Shown: positions 17,119-29,422 of the stretch, piece by piece
Numbering within the stretch: the stretch's first letter is position 1
Layout: each line of letters starts with the position of its first letter
Source: an uncultured Bryobacteraceae bacterium
GTDB taxonomy: Bacteria > Acidobacteriota > Terriglobia > Bryobacterales > Bryobacteraceae
NCBI GenBank assembly: GCA_938003835.1
Contig: CALKXJ010000009.1
Span: forward strand, 1 to 41,329
Reading direction: 5' to 3'
DNA length: 41,329 bases
Made by a program: the position numbers and the translations under genes
Notes under the pieces: generated by a model
What the model was told of the DNA's origin: nothing
The model's database searches: none
Seen by the model: the letters and a program-made list of their open reading frames with translations, nothing else

Positions 17119-18141
17119 CTACCCGCGAGCGGCCCAATGGTTGGCTCCTCCGAGCAGGCAGATGGCGGCGACCAGCAGGGCGAGGCCGGCGCGGAGCCGG
17201 CGGTGAGCCGCGATCGGGGCGGTGCGCCACTCGCCGGTGAGCAGGCCAAGCGCGCTCGAGACCAGCACCATCGAGCACATCAGAATCGCCCAGCCGAACG
17301 ACGGCCCGAGGGGGCCGAGAGCCCGCGCGCCCGCCCCGTAGAGCGCCATGCCTGACATCCACATCAGGCCCATTGAGACGGCCAGCACGGTCCGGCGGTG
17401 CGAGCCGGTCGCGCGGTAGCGACTGAGCGTGCCGTGGCGGCGGAGCAGCAGGAGCGAATAGCCGGCGTTGAGCAGGAACAGCGGCAGGGCGAGCAGCGTC
17501 CAGATGGCGTTGGTGGCCAGGTCCCGGGAGGCGCCCAGCAGCTCGGCGCGCGCGGAGATCGGGGATCCGAAAGCGAAGCCCAAATTGCCGCAGGCCGAAA
17601 GCAGACCCGAAGCGACGGCGATGGCCAGGCCGCGCCGGTAGGCGCCGGGCCGCACCTTCCGGTCATCGGCCTCCTTCCACCGGCCGGCCAACGAGCATAC
17701 GGCGACGCCGGCCAGCATCAGCATGAGCGCCGCCGCGGTCAGCACCGCACGCGCCGGCCCGAAGCCCTCCTGGCGCAGCACCGCCAGCGGGATCAGCGTT
17801 CCGGCCGTCGCGGCGATCCCGATGATCACGGCGTAGCCGAGCGCCATGCCGATTCGATCGATAGCCAGGCCGAAGGCCAGGGCGCCCAATCCCCAGCCAG
17901 CGCCGAAGGCCAGTGTCTGCGCAATCGTTCCGGCCGGCACCCCCGTGTAAACCTCCGCCAGCCGGGGCACGGTGAGCAGGCCGAGGAGCCAGGGGCAAAT
18001 CAGGTAGGCCGTGGTGGCGAACACGAGCCAGTAGTTCTCCCAGGCCCAACCGCGCATGAACTTGCTCGGCAGCATGAAGCTGCCCTGGAGCAGACCGGCG
18101 ACGAGCACGAGCGCCAGACCGAGGGCGGCCGGCTCAGCCAC
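17119..18141 (-). CDS. L-rhamnose/proton symporter (RhaT) family transporter
   Basis: A 340-aa integral membrane protein with about ten hydrophobic segments spread along its length, close to the 344 aa of E. coli RhaT. Shared family features are the start (GLALVLVAGLLQGSFMLPSKFMRGWAWENYWLVFATTAYLICPWLLGLLTVP), the pore segments (GAGWGLGALAFGLAIDRIGMALGYAVIIGIAATAGTLIPL) and SGLLSACGNLGFAFG. It starts with GTG 18141, six bases after GAGGT, and overlaps the end of the CapA-like gene by 8 bases. It should import a deoxysugar or related monosaccharide across the inner membrane with protons. Rhamnose itself is not proven, since no rhaA, rhaB or rhaD is nearby. Confidence 0.82.
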   Translation of the reverse strand: MAEPAALGLALVLVAGLLQGSFMLPSKFMRGWAWENYWLVFATTAYLICPWLLGLLTVPRLAEVYTGVPAGTIAQTLAFGAGWGLGALAFGLAIDRIGMALGYAVIIGIAATAGTLIPLAVLRQEGFGPARAVLTAAALMLMLAGVAVCSLAGRWKEADDRKVRPGAYRRGLAIAVASGLLSACGNLGFAFGSPISARAELLGASRDLATNAIWTLLALPLFLLNAGYSLLLLRRHGTLSRYRATGSHRRTVLAVSMGLMWMSGMALYGAGARALGPLGPSFGWAILMCSMVLVSSALGLLTGEWRTAPIAAHRRLRAGLALLVAAICLLGGANHWAARG

Positions 18142-19321
18142 GCGACACCTCGCGCCATCCGAGCGTGAGCGTCAAATCCGGATTGAGTTCGGCGGAGGTG
18201 TTGAATGCCTTGCCTTCGCGCGTGAACATGTTGCGGAGCCAGACCGCTTCCTCGCGCCTGGCCCGCTCCAGGCGGAGCCGGCGGATCTTGAGGGGCGTCA
18301 TCTGGAGACTGAGGAGGCGCCGCGAAGCCGCCTCCAGCGTGACAAAGTACATCAGCACGAGGTGGGGGCGAAACTCCTCGTAGCCCTCGATGCCCTCGTA
18401 ATCGTTGATGAAATCGCCGCAGCCGTACAGGACCGGCCGGCCCCGGTAGACCTCGATGCCGATCGGATGGTGCGAGGAATGGCCGTGAATGACGTCGACT
18501 TCGGCCTCGTCCATGAGGCGGTGGGCAAACTCCTGGTGCTCGCGCGGAACCCTGTAGCCCCAGTTAGCGCCCCAGTGGATCGAGGCGACGACCACGTCCT
18601 GCGGCCGGCGATGGGCGCGAACCTGCGCGGCGACCGCCTTGGCGGTGGCGGCCGACAGAGTCGGAAGAAAGTTCACGCCGGGGCGCGTTTCCGCAGCCGC
18701 CCAGTGCGGCGGCACGCCGGCGCCCGGCGTAGCGAAGCCGAAGACCAGCACCCGGGGCCTGCCCGGCCGCTCGAGCACAGCCGGCGCCTGAGCCTCGCCG
18801 AGGTTGCGCCCGGCGCCCGCCGTGCGGATCCGGAGAGCGGCGAGGGTTTCGAGCGTCTCCACCAGGCCGGCAGCGCCGAAGTCGAGTATGTGATTGTTGG
18901 CGAGCACCGCGCAGTCGATCCGCGCCGCGGCCAGAGAAGGCGCGTTCTTCGGGTGCATGCGGTAGTTGATGCCCTTGGGCGCAAAGTCGTTGCTGGTGGT
19001 GAGCGTGGTCTCCAGATTCACGATCCGCCAGTCGGGTTTGCGGCGCTCGAGTTCGGCCAGCGCGTCGCCCCAGATGTAGGCGAAATCGACCGGGCGGAAG
19101 ATCGGGCCGGCAGCCCGCTCCGCCAGCCGCAGATAGCCGAGGGCCGAGCGCATGAAAGGCTCCTCGAGACGCGGGTTCGAGGGGTGCGGCAGTATCTGAT
19201 CGACGGCGCGACCGGTCATGACGTCGCCGGCGAGGAACAGCGTCAGCGCCGGGGCCGGCGGGCGCGCCCGGACCGCAGAGGCGCCCGCGGCAGCCCAGAG
19301 GAATTCGCGGCGTGTCCTCAT
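18134..19321 (-). CDS. CapA-family (PGA_cap) metallophosphoesterase-like protein, Tat-exported
   Basis: A 395-aa protein of the CapA/PgsA family, a calcineurin-like fold found in poly-gamma-glutamate synthesis and in many stand-alone exported proteins. Metal-site motifs appear in order: LTLFLAGDVMTGR (D), WRIVNLETTLTTS (N/E), DCAVLANNHILDFGAAGLVETL (NNH), VVVASIHWGANWGY (H) and VDVIHGHSSHHPIGIEVYRGRPVLYGCGDFINDY (HGH..H). Starting at ATG 19321 gives a twin-arginine leader (RTRREFLWAAAGASAV); the upstream GTG at 19351 would put extra residues before it. No capB or capC is adjacent, so capsule synthesis is not implied. It is the first gene of the minus-strand run through the RhaT-like transporter. 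Confidence 0.88.
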   Translation of the reverse strand: MRTRREFLWAAAGASAVRARPPAPALTLFLAGDVMTGRAVDQILPHPSNPRLEEPFMRSALGYLRLAERAAGPIFRPVDFAYIWGDALAELERRKPDWRIVNLETTLTTSNDFAPKGINYRMHPKNAPSLAAARIDCAVLANNHILDFGAAGLVETLETLAALRIRTAGAGRNLGEAQAPAVLERPGRPRVLVFGFATPGAGVPPHWAAAETRPGVNFLPTLSAATAKAVAAQVRAHRRPQDVVVASIHWGANWGYRVPREHQEFAHRLMDEAEVDVIHGHSSHHPIGIEVYRGRPVLYGCGDFINDYEGIEGYEEFRPHLVLMYFVTLEAASRRLLSLQMTPLKIRRLRLERARREEAVWLRNMFTREGKAFNTSAELNPDLTLTLGWREVSRG

Positions 19322-19353
19322 CGATTCGCCCCGCCCGAACTTTTTTAACACGT

Positions 19354-19382
19354 TTGGCCGCCGCCCGGGATTGAGGTATTTT
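19354..19382 (+). promoter_or_regulatory. Putative promoter of the TPAT operon
   Basis: In the 77-base divergent gap between the CapA-like and TatT genes, TTGGCC (19354-19359) and TATTTT (19377-19382) stand 17 bases apart. Each matches four of six bases of the sigma70 consensus. GGGG of GGGGAAACG precedes the TatT ATG. This is weak but well placed. Confidence 0.35.
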
Positions 19383-19398
19383 AAGAACCGGGGAAACG

Positions 19399-20352
19399 AT
19401 GCCGGTGCGGGCGCTGGCGCTGGCGGCGGTCGTGGCGGCGGCCTGCTGGAGCTCGGGCTGCTCGATGCGCCGGTTTGCCGTCAACCGCATCGGCGACGCC
19501 CTGGCCACCGGGGGCTCGACCTTCGAGACCGATAGCGACGTCGAACTCGTGGGCGAAGCGCTGCCGTTCGGCCTGAAATTGATCGAAAGCCTGCTGGCGG
19601 AATCGCCCGAACACGAGGGACTGCTGCTGGCGGGTTGCCGCGGCTTCACGCTCTACTCCTACGGCTATGTCCAGCAGGAGGCCGACCGGCTCGCTTCCGA
19701 GGACCTCGAGCGCGCCAACGAGCTGCGCCGGCGGGCGCGGCGGCTCCTCGAGCGGGCGAGCGGCTACGGCCTGCGGGCCCTGGAGAGAAGGTATCCCGGC
19801 ATCCGCCAGGCCCTGGAGAAGGACCCGGCGCGGGCTGTCGCGGCAGTCCGCGATCCCCGGCACGTGCCGTTGCTCTATTGGAACGCCGCGGCCCTGGGGC
19901 TGGCGATCTCGGCGGCTCGCGGCGACGCGGCGATGCTAGCGCGGCTGCCCGAGGTGGAGGCGCTCATCGACCGCGCGCTGGCGCTCGATGAGAGCTGGAA
20001 CGGCGGCGCTCTGCACGAGTTCCAGGTCATTTTCGCCGGCACGCGGCCCGCCGCGGGCGCTTTCGACGCGGCGCGCGTGCGCAAGCACTTCGAGCGCGCC
20101 GTCGAGCTGGGAGGCGGACAGAAGGCGAGCGCCTTTGTCGGCTACGCCGAAAGCGTCCTGGTGAAGGAGCAGAGACGGGCCGAGTTCCGCCGCATGCTCG
20201 AGCGGGCGCTCGAGATCGACCCGGACAAGGACGAGCGGACCCGGCTGATGAACCTGATCGCGCAGCGGCGGGCCCGCTGGCTGCTCAGCCGCATCGATGA
20301 GCTGTTTCTCGAGGAGGAGGAAACGCGGGAAGAGAGGGAGGTCGAAAAGTGA
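19399..20352 (+). CDS. tatT: TRAP transporter-associated TPR lipoprotein (TatT, TPAT system)
   Basis: A 317-aa lipoprotein with leader MPVRALALAAVVAAACWSSGC, acylated Cys21. The mature part is all-helical, with TPR-like helix pairs: EALPFGLKLIESLLAESPEHEGLLLAGCRGFTLYSYGYVQQEADRL, VPLLYWNAAALGLAISAARGD, VEALIDRALALDESWNGGALHEFQVIFAGTRP and VRKHFERAVELGGGQKASAFVGYAESVLVKEQRRAEFRRMLERALEIDPD. This matches the TRAP-transporter T-component family known from Treponema pallidum Tp0956, where it forms a trimer that binds the solute-binding protein. The neighbouring DctP- and DctQM-type genes support this strongly. A C-terminal acidic helix (EEEETREEREVEK) ends the protein. Its stop overlaps the next start by a GTGA. 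Confidence 0.88.
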   Translation: MPVRALALAAVVAAACWSSGCSMRRFAVNRIGDALATGGSTFETDSDVELVGEALPFGLKLIESLLAESPEHEGLLLAGCRGFTLYSYGYVQQEADRLASEDLERANELRRRARRLLERASGYGLRALERRYPGIRQALEKDPARAVAAVRDPRHVPLLYWNAAALGLAISAARGDAAMLARLPEVEALIDRALALDESWNGGALHEFQVIFAGTRPAAGAFDAARVRKHFERAVELGGGQKASAFVGYAESVLVKEQRRAEFRRMLERALEIDPDKDERTRLMNLIAQRRARWLLSRIDELFLEEEETREEREVEK

Positions 20353-21359
20353 ACCGCCTGGCGACGGCCGTAGCTGCTGCTCTGTTCGTTTGCCTTTCCG
20401 CGAGCGCCCAGCGCGTGCTGATCAAGATGGGCACCGTCGCGCCGGAAGGTTCGCCCTGGCATCAGATCCTCCAGCAGATGGGCCAGCACTGGCGCAACAT
20501 CTCCGGCGGACAGGTCGAACTGCGCATCTACCCGGGCGGCGTTCTGGGCGACGAACCGGACATGATCCAGAAGATGCGCATCGGCCAGCTCCAGGCCGTG
20601 GCGCTGTCCGGCTCAGGGCTGTCGCGCCTGGAGCCCGCGGTGGCCTGTCTCCAGATCCCGCTGGCCATCGAGTCCTACGAAGAGCTCGACTACGTGCGTG
20701 ACCGGATGGCGCCCAAACTCGAGCAGGCGATCGAGCAGAAGGGCTATTTCGTTCTGAACTGGGGTGACGCCGGCTGGGTGCACTTCTTCACGAAGACGCC
20801 GGCCCGCCGCCTGGACGACATTCGCCGCATGAAACTGTTCACCATGGCGGGCGACGCCGACGCCCTCGAGCTCTACCAATCGGCCGGCTTTCGGCCCGTG
20901 CCGCTGGCCACCACCGACATGCTGCCGGCGCTCCAGACCGGCCTGATCGACGCTTTTGACGTGCCGCCGCTTCTGGCCATGCTGAACCAGTGGTTCGGCG
21001 TGGCCCAGTACATGATCGACATCAAGTGGGCGCCGCTGGTGGGCGCCACCATCGTCAGCAAGAGAACCTGGGATCGGATTCCCGAACCCAACCGGACCCG
21101 GATGCTCGAGGCGGCGCGCGCCGCGGGCCTGCGCCTGCGCGGCGAGATCCGCAAGATGGGCGACGACGCCGTCGAGGCGATGAAGAAGCGGGGCTTGAAG
21201 GTGATTACGCTCGATGCGGCGACCGTCGCCGAATGGCGGCGCGAGGTCGAAGAGGCCTATCCGAAACTGCGCGGCCGGCTGGTGGCGGCCGAGCTCTTCG
21301 ACGAGGTCCTCCGGCTGCGCGATGAGTTCCGCAGCAAGGCCCGCGGGAATCCCCGATGA
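20349..21359 (+). CDS. dctP: TRAP transporter solute-binding protein, DctP family (TatP)
   Basis: A 336-aa periplasmic binding protein with signal peptide MNRLATAVAAALFVCLSASA. It has family landmarks of DctP proteins: VLIKMGTVAPEGSPWHQILQQMGQHWRNISGGQVELRIYPGGVLGDEPDMIQKMRIGQLQAVALSGSGLSRLEPAVACLQIPLAI, later DIRRMKLFTMAGDADALELYQSAGFRPVPLATTDMLPALQTGLIDAFDVPPLLAMLNQWF. The Arg that clamps carboxylates in sialate/C4-dicarboxylate SBPs is not obvious: the usual R...-x-P segment reads ARRLDDIRRMKLFTMAGD. As in the Treponema TPAT binding protein, the ligand may therefore not be an ordinary carboxylate. The GTG start overlaps the tatT stop. Confidence 0.92.
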   Translation: MNRLATAVAAALFVCLSASAQRVLIKMGTVAPEGSPWHQILQQMGQHWRNISGGQVELRIYPGGVLGDEPDMIQKMRIGQLQAVALSGSGLSRLEPAVACLQIPLAIESYEELDYVRDRMAPKLEQAIEQKGYFVLNWGDAGWVHFFTKTPARRLDDIRRMKLFTMAGDADALELYQSAGFRPVPLATTDMLPALQTGLIDAFDVPPLLAMLNQWFGVAQYMIDIKWAPLVGATIVSKRTWDRIPEPNRTRMLEAARAAGLRLRGEIRKMGDDAVEAMKKRGLKVITLDAATVAEWRREVEEAYPKLRGRLVAAELFDEVLRLRDEFRSKARGNPR

Positions 21360-23161
21360 AAGCGCGATGGGCGGCGCTCGGGCGCCTGGAGAGCTGGATC
21401 GCACTGGCGGCGATGGCCGCTATGACGGTGCTGCCGCTGGCCGAGATCGTCGCGCGCAAGACGGTCGGGCGCGGCCTGCCCGGCACGGCGCCGGTGGTGC
21501 AACACCTCACCTTGTGGGTCGCTTTCATCGGCGCCGCCCTGGCGGCACGCTACGACAAGCTCCTGGCGCTCTCGACGGTGAGTTTCCTGCCGCCGCGATG
21601 GCTCGCTCCGGTACGCGCCTTCACGGGGTCGCTCACTGCGGCCGTGGCGGCGGCGCTCGCCTGGGCCAGCATCGGGCTGATCCAGGCCGAACGCGAGGCG
21701 GGCACCATTCTGGTGGCGAAGATTCCGATCTGGCTGGTGGCGGCAATCATGCCTCTGGGCCTCGCCGCTGTGGCCCTGCGCGTCGTCTGGCGGGCCTCGC
21801 CGCGCTGGTCGGGCCGCACAATCGCCGCCCTCGGCCTGGCCCTGCCGTTGATCCTCTACCAGGCGGCGCCCATGGGAAGCGAGCGCCTGGTGGCGCCGGC
21901 GCTGATCGTCATCCTGGCGGCGACGCTGCTCGGGTTGCCCATCTTCGCCGCCGTCGGAGGGCTGGCGCTCATGCTTTTCTGGAGCGGCGGCACCCCCGTG
22001 GCGGCGGTATCGGTGGAGGCCTACCGGCTGGCCGCCTCGCCGCTGTTGCCCGCGATTCCGCTGTTCACCCTGGCCGGCTACTTCCTGGCCGAGGGCGGCG
22101 CCAGCCAACGCCTGGTGCGCACCTTCGAGGCCCTGGTCGGCTGGATGCCCGCCGGACCGGCCGTGCTGACCGTGCTGGTGTTTGCCTTCTTTACCTCCTT
22201 TACGGGCGCCTCCGGCGTGACGATCCTTTCGCTTGGCGGCCTGCTTCTGCCGGTGCTCATCAAGGCGCGCTTTCCGGAGAATTTTTCTCTCGGGCTGGTG
22301 ACGGCCTCAGGCTCGCTCGGGGTGCTGTTCCCGCCAAGCCTCCCCGTCATCCTCTACGGCGTTTACGCGCACACCCAGATCGACCGGCTGTTCATCGGCG
22401 GGCTCGTGCCCGCCCTGTTGCTGGTCCTGATGACGGCGGGCTGGTGCATGTGGCGCGGGCGGAGGGTCCGGACCGAAGCAGGCGGCTTCCGACTGAGGGA
22501 AGCGATCGCCGCCATCGGAGCCGCGAAGTGGGAGCTCCTGCTTCCGGTCATTGTGCTGTGGGGAATCTTCGGAGGTCTCGCCACGCTGGTGGAGGCGGCG
22601 GCCCTCACCGCGCTCTACGCCTTCCTGATCGAGTGCTTCGTCTACCGGGACCTCAAAGCACGGCGGGACACCTTGCGGGTCGTCACCGAGTGCGTCACCC
22701 TGGTGGGCGGCGTGCTGCTGATCCTGGGCGTCGCCCTCGGCTTCACCAACTACCTGATCGACGCCCAGATCCCGGAGCGGGCCGTGGACTGGGTGCGCGC
22801 CCATATCGAGTCGCGCTGGCTGTTCCTGCTCGCGCTCAACGGCTTTCTGCTCATCGTCGGCTGCCTGCTGGACATCTACTCGGCCATCCTGGTCGTGGTG
22901 CCGCTCATCACGCCGATGGGCGAGGCCTTCGGCATCGATCCGGTGCATCTGGGCATCATCTTTCTGGCGAACTTGCAGCTCGGCTACCTGACGCCTCCCG
23001 TGGGGATGAATCTCTTTCTGGCCGCCTACCGTTTCGGCCAGCCGCTCGTGCGCATCTGGCGGGATTCGTTCCCGTTCCTGATGGTGATGCTCGCCGGCGT
23101 GCTGCTCATCACCTACGTACCTGCCATCACGCTCAAGCTGCTCGAAATTCTGGGACGATAG
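21356..23161 (+). CDS. dctQM: TRAP transporter fused permease, DctQ-DctM (TatQM)
   Basis: A 601-aa membrane protein joining the small and large TRAP permease subunits. Residues about 1-155 are DctQ-like with four hydrophobic helices (LESWIALAAMAAMTVLPLAEIVARKTVG..., HLTLWVAFIGAALAARYDKLLALSTVSF). The rest is the DctM domain with the family blocks LVAPALIVILAATLLGLPIFAAVGGLALMLF, PLFTLAGYFLAEGG, FAFFTSFTGASGVTILSLGGLLLPVLI, ASGSLGVLFPPSLPVILYG and VHLGIIFLANLQLGYLTPPVGMNLFLAAYRFG. It uses a sodium gradient to import the solute delivered by the binding protein. The start overlaps the dctP stop (ATGA). The fused Q-M order matches the TPAT locus of Treponema. Confidence 0.93.
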   Translation: MKARWAALGRLESWIALAAMAAMTVLPLAEIVARKTVGRGLPGTAPVVQHLTLWVAFIGAALAARYDKLLALSTVSFLPPRWLAPVRAFTGSLTAAVAAALAWASIGLIQAEREAGTILVAKIPIWLVAAIMPLGLAAVALRVVWRASPRWSGRTIAALGLALPLILYQAAPMGSERLVAPALIVILAATLLGLPIFAAVGGLALMLFWSGGTPVAAVSVEAYRLAASPLLPAIPLFTLAGYFLAEGGASQRLVRTFEALVGWMPAGPAVLTVLVFAFFTSFTGASGVTILSLGGLLLPVLIKARFPENFSLGLVTASGSLGVLFPPSLPVILYGVYAHTQIDRLFIGGLVPALLLVLMTAGWCMWRGRRVRTEAGGFRLREAIAAIGAAKWELLLPVIVLWGIFGGLATLVEAAALTALYAFLIECFVYRDLKARRDTLRVVTECVTLVGGVLLILGVALGFTNYLIDAQIPERAVDWVRAHIESRWLFLLALNGFLLIVGCLLDIYSAILVVVPLITPMGEAFGIDPVHLGIIFLANLQLGYLTPPVGMNLFLAAYRFGQPLVRIWRDSFPFLMVMLAGVLLITYVPAITLKLLEILGR

Positions 23162-23165
23162 CCAG

Positions 23166-24776
23166 ATGAATCGCCGCACTTTTCTTCTTTCGCTCGCCGC
23201 GCCCGCCGCCCGCCCGCTCCTGGCGCACTGGCCGCTCGATACTGACGCGCGGGACGCCTCCGGCAATGGTCTTCACGGGGTGGCGCGCGGGGTCCGCTTC
23301 ACCGGCCAGGGCGCGGAGTTCGACGGGCGCAGCTCGCGCATCGAAGTTCCGAGCTCGCCCGCGCTCGAGCTGGGCACGGGCGACTTTACCATCACCGCCC
23401 AGCTCGAGCTCGGGCCCGATCTGGATGATCTGGCCGGCGGAATTCTCATGAAGTACGATCCGGCGCGCCGGCGCGGGCTGGTGCTGGCGATCCGGGACAA
23501 CCCAGTGACGACGGCCCAGGCCAACCACCGGAATCTCCATTTCGGCATCGACGACGGCTGCGGCGGCACTGAATGGGCCGATGAAGGCCGGCCCGGCCGT
23601 TCGGTTTTCACCATGGCGCTGGCCGTTCACCGGGGCGAGCTCTATGCCGGAACCTGCGAACCCGGAGAGGGCGAGGCGGGCCGCGTCTGGCGCTGGGCGG
23701 GGAAAGCGCGGTGGATCGACTGCGGCAGCCCGGACCGCTCGAACGCCGTCTCCGCGCTGGCGTCTTACAAGGGACATTTGTACGCCGGTACGGCCAAGTA
23801 CCGCCTGGCAGGCTCGGCTCTGCCCGAATCGGCAAACCCGCGCCCCGGCGGACGCATCTTCCGGCTGGAGGACGACGGTAGCTGGCGGGACTGCGGGCGG
23901 ATCGGCGAGTCCACCGCCGTTGCCTGTCTCACCGTGTTTCAGGGCCGGCTCTATGCCAGCTCGCTCTACGCTCCGGCGGGTACCTACCGCTACGAAGGAG
24001 GCGACCGGTGGGCGCCCTGCGGGACGCCGCGGGGACTGCGTGTGGTGGCCATGGGCGTCTTCGACGGCCACCTCTACGGGACCGGGTACGACAAGGGTCA
24101 CGTCTACCGATACCGCGAGGGCGCCGGCTGGGAGATCGTCGGCGAGCTGCCCGATACGACCCAGACCTACGGCTTCGCCGTCTACCGGGGACAGCTCTAC
24201 GTCTCGACCTGGCCGAGCGCCACCGTGTTTCGCTACGAAGGCGACCGCCGGTGGACGCCGGTGGGCCGCCCGGGCGAGGAAAAAGAATCGATGGCCCTGG
24301 CCGTCTACAACGGCAAACTCTACGTCGGAACGCTGCCTCACGCCGAGGTGCACCGCTATGAAGGCGAGGACCGCTGGACGCGCCTGGCTCAACTGGATTC
24401 GACGCCGGGGGTGCGCTACCGGCGCGCTTGGTCGATGGCCGTCTTCCGCGGGAGGCTTTTCTGCGGCACGCTGCCTTCGGGGCGCGTTTGGTCAATGGAG
24501 GCGGGACGCAGCGCCACCTGGGATCACGAACTTGCGCCGGGCCGCCATCATGTGGCGGCAGTTCGCAGCGGCGATCGGTTGCGCCTCTACCTGGACGGAA
24601 GAGAGGTGGCGTGCTCGGAGCCGTTTTCACCCGGCGACTATGATCTGACCAACAGCGCGCCGCTTCTCCTCGGCGCCGGCGACCAGGATGTACTGCGCGG
24701 CCGGCTGGGCGATGTCCGCCTCTATGGACGTGCGCTCGACCCCGCGGAGATTGCCCTGCTTGCTCGCCCGCAGTAA
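23166..24776 (+). CDS. Exported LamG-domain protein with an inserted beta-propeller
   Basis: A 536-aa exported protein with leader MNRRTFLLSLAAPAARPLLA (RR-T-F-L, Tat-like). Residues about 20-125 form the first half of a LamG/concanavalin-like sandwich (LLAHWPLDTDARDASGNGLHGVARGVRFTGQGAEFDGRSSRIEVPSSPALELGTGDFTITAQLEL). Residues about 145-440 hold five to seven repeats of the type GQLYVSTWPSATVFRYEGDRRWTPVGRPG. Residues about 450-535 look like the missing LamG strands (GRHHVAAVRSGDRLRLYLDGREVACSEPF ... LLLGAGDQDVLRGRLGDVRLYGRALDPAEIALL). The propeller therefore appears inserted within the sandwich. It starts 4 bases after the permease stop and so belongs to the transporter operon. It may bind a surface ligand or carbohydrate; it shows no enzyme motif. 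Confidence 0.82.
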   Translation: MNRRTFLLSLAAPAARPLLAHWPLDTDARDASGNGLHGVARGVRFTGQGAEFDGRSSRIEVPSSPALELGTGDFTITAQLELGPDLDDLAGGILMKYDPARRRGLVLAIRDNPVTTAQANHRNLHFGIDDGCGGTEWADEGRPGRSVFTMALAVHRGELYAGTCEPGEGEAGRVWRWAGKARWIDCGSPDRSNAVSALASYKGHLYAGTAKYRLAGSALPESANPRPGGRIFRLEDDGSWRDCGRIGESTAVACLTVFQGRLYASSLYAPAGTYRYEGGDRWAPCGTPRGLRVVAMGVFDGHLYGTGYDKGHVYRYREGAGWEIVGELPDTTQTYGFAVYRGQLYVSTWPSATVFRYEGDRRWTPVGRPGEEKESMALAVYNGKLYVGTLPHAEVHRYEGEDRWTRLAQLDSTPGVRYRRAWSMAVFRGRLFCGTLPSGRVWSMEAGRSATWDHELAPGRHHVAAVRSGDRLRLYLDGREVACSEPFSPGDYDLTNSAPLLLGAGDQDVLRGRLGDVRLYGRALDPAEIALLARPQ

Positions 24777-24834
24777 GTGACGCCGGCGGCCTCCCGCCCA
24801 TCAGCCGCGCCGGATGGCGCCCTCTTCGCCGGCT

Positions 24835-25843
24835 TCAATGCGCTGCCGGCCGGCTACGGAGCTCGTAACTCGAGAGGACGCGCATGTAGTTGGCCCGCTC
24901 GAAGGCGGCCGGATCGGCCACGCGCTGAAAGCTCATCGAGCCCTGCATCTGGCGGATCGACTCGTACTCGTGCTCTTCCATCCAGCGGATGAGGTCCTCT
25001 TCGAGCCGCGCGGCGTAGTCGATGCCCTGGCGCAGCAACGCCGAGGTCATCATCGCCACCTTCGCCCCTGCCATCATGCACTTGAGCACGTCCGGGGCGG
25101 TGTGCACGCCTCCGGTGATCGCCATGTCGGCCCGGATGCGCCCATAGAGGAGACCGACCCAGTGCAGGCGGGTGAGCAGCTCGCTCGAGTTGCTCAGCAC
25201 CAGGTTGGGAACCACCTCGAGCGCCTCCAGATCGAAGTCCGGCTGATAGAAGCGGTTGAACATCACCAGGGCGTCGGCGCCGGCCTCATCGAGCTTGGCG
25301 GCCATGTTCGGAATCGAGCTGAAGTAGGGCCCGAGCTTCACCGCCACCGGGATGCGGACGCTGGCCTTGACGTGCCGGACCAGCTCGACGTACTGCTGCT
25401 CGACGGTGGCGCCGTCGATGGAGGGGTTCGTGGGCAGGTGGTAAATGTTAAGTTCGAGGGCGTCGGCGCCGGCCTCCTCGATCAACCGGGCGTAGCGGAT
25501 CCAGCCGCCCGTGGAGACGCCGTTGAGGCTGCCGATCACCGGGATGTCGACCGCCTGCTTGGCGCGCCGGATGTGCTCGACGTACTCATCCGGACCGATG
25601 TTGTACCGCCGGAGGTCCGGGAAGTAGCTGAGCGATTCGGCATAGCTTTCCTCGGCGGCCGACAGGTGCCGGTCGAGCGACTGGCTTTCGATCAGGATCT
25701 GCTCCTCGAACAGGGAGTGGAGGACGACGGCGGCGATGCCGGCGTCCTCCATGTGCAGGATATTGCCGATGTTCTGGCACAGCGGCGAAGAGGAGGCCAC
25801 CAGGGGGCTCCGGAGCCTCAGACCGAGATAGGTGGTGGTGAGA

Positions 25844-25851
<8 letters not shown>
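24835..25851 (-). CDS. Dihydroorotate dehydrogenase-like flavoprotein
   Basis: A 338-aa protein of the DHOD-like TIM-barrel FMN family. It begins [29 protein letters not shown], the typical N-terminus with the FMN-phosphate region, and carries [72 protein letters not shown] and [29 protein letters not shown]. It is not the pyrimidine-pathway PyrD; this group is repeatedly found beside pyruvate:ferredoxin oxidoreductase. Its ATG overlaps the nifJ stop by 8 bases, showing translational coupling. It probably exchanges electrons with ferredoxin or NAD(P)H, but the reaction is unproven. Confidence 0.85.
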
Positions 25852-29422
<3,571 letters not shown>

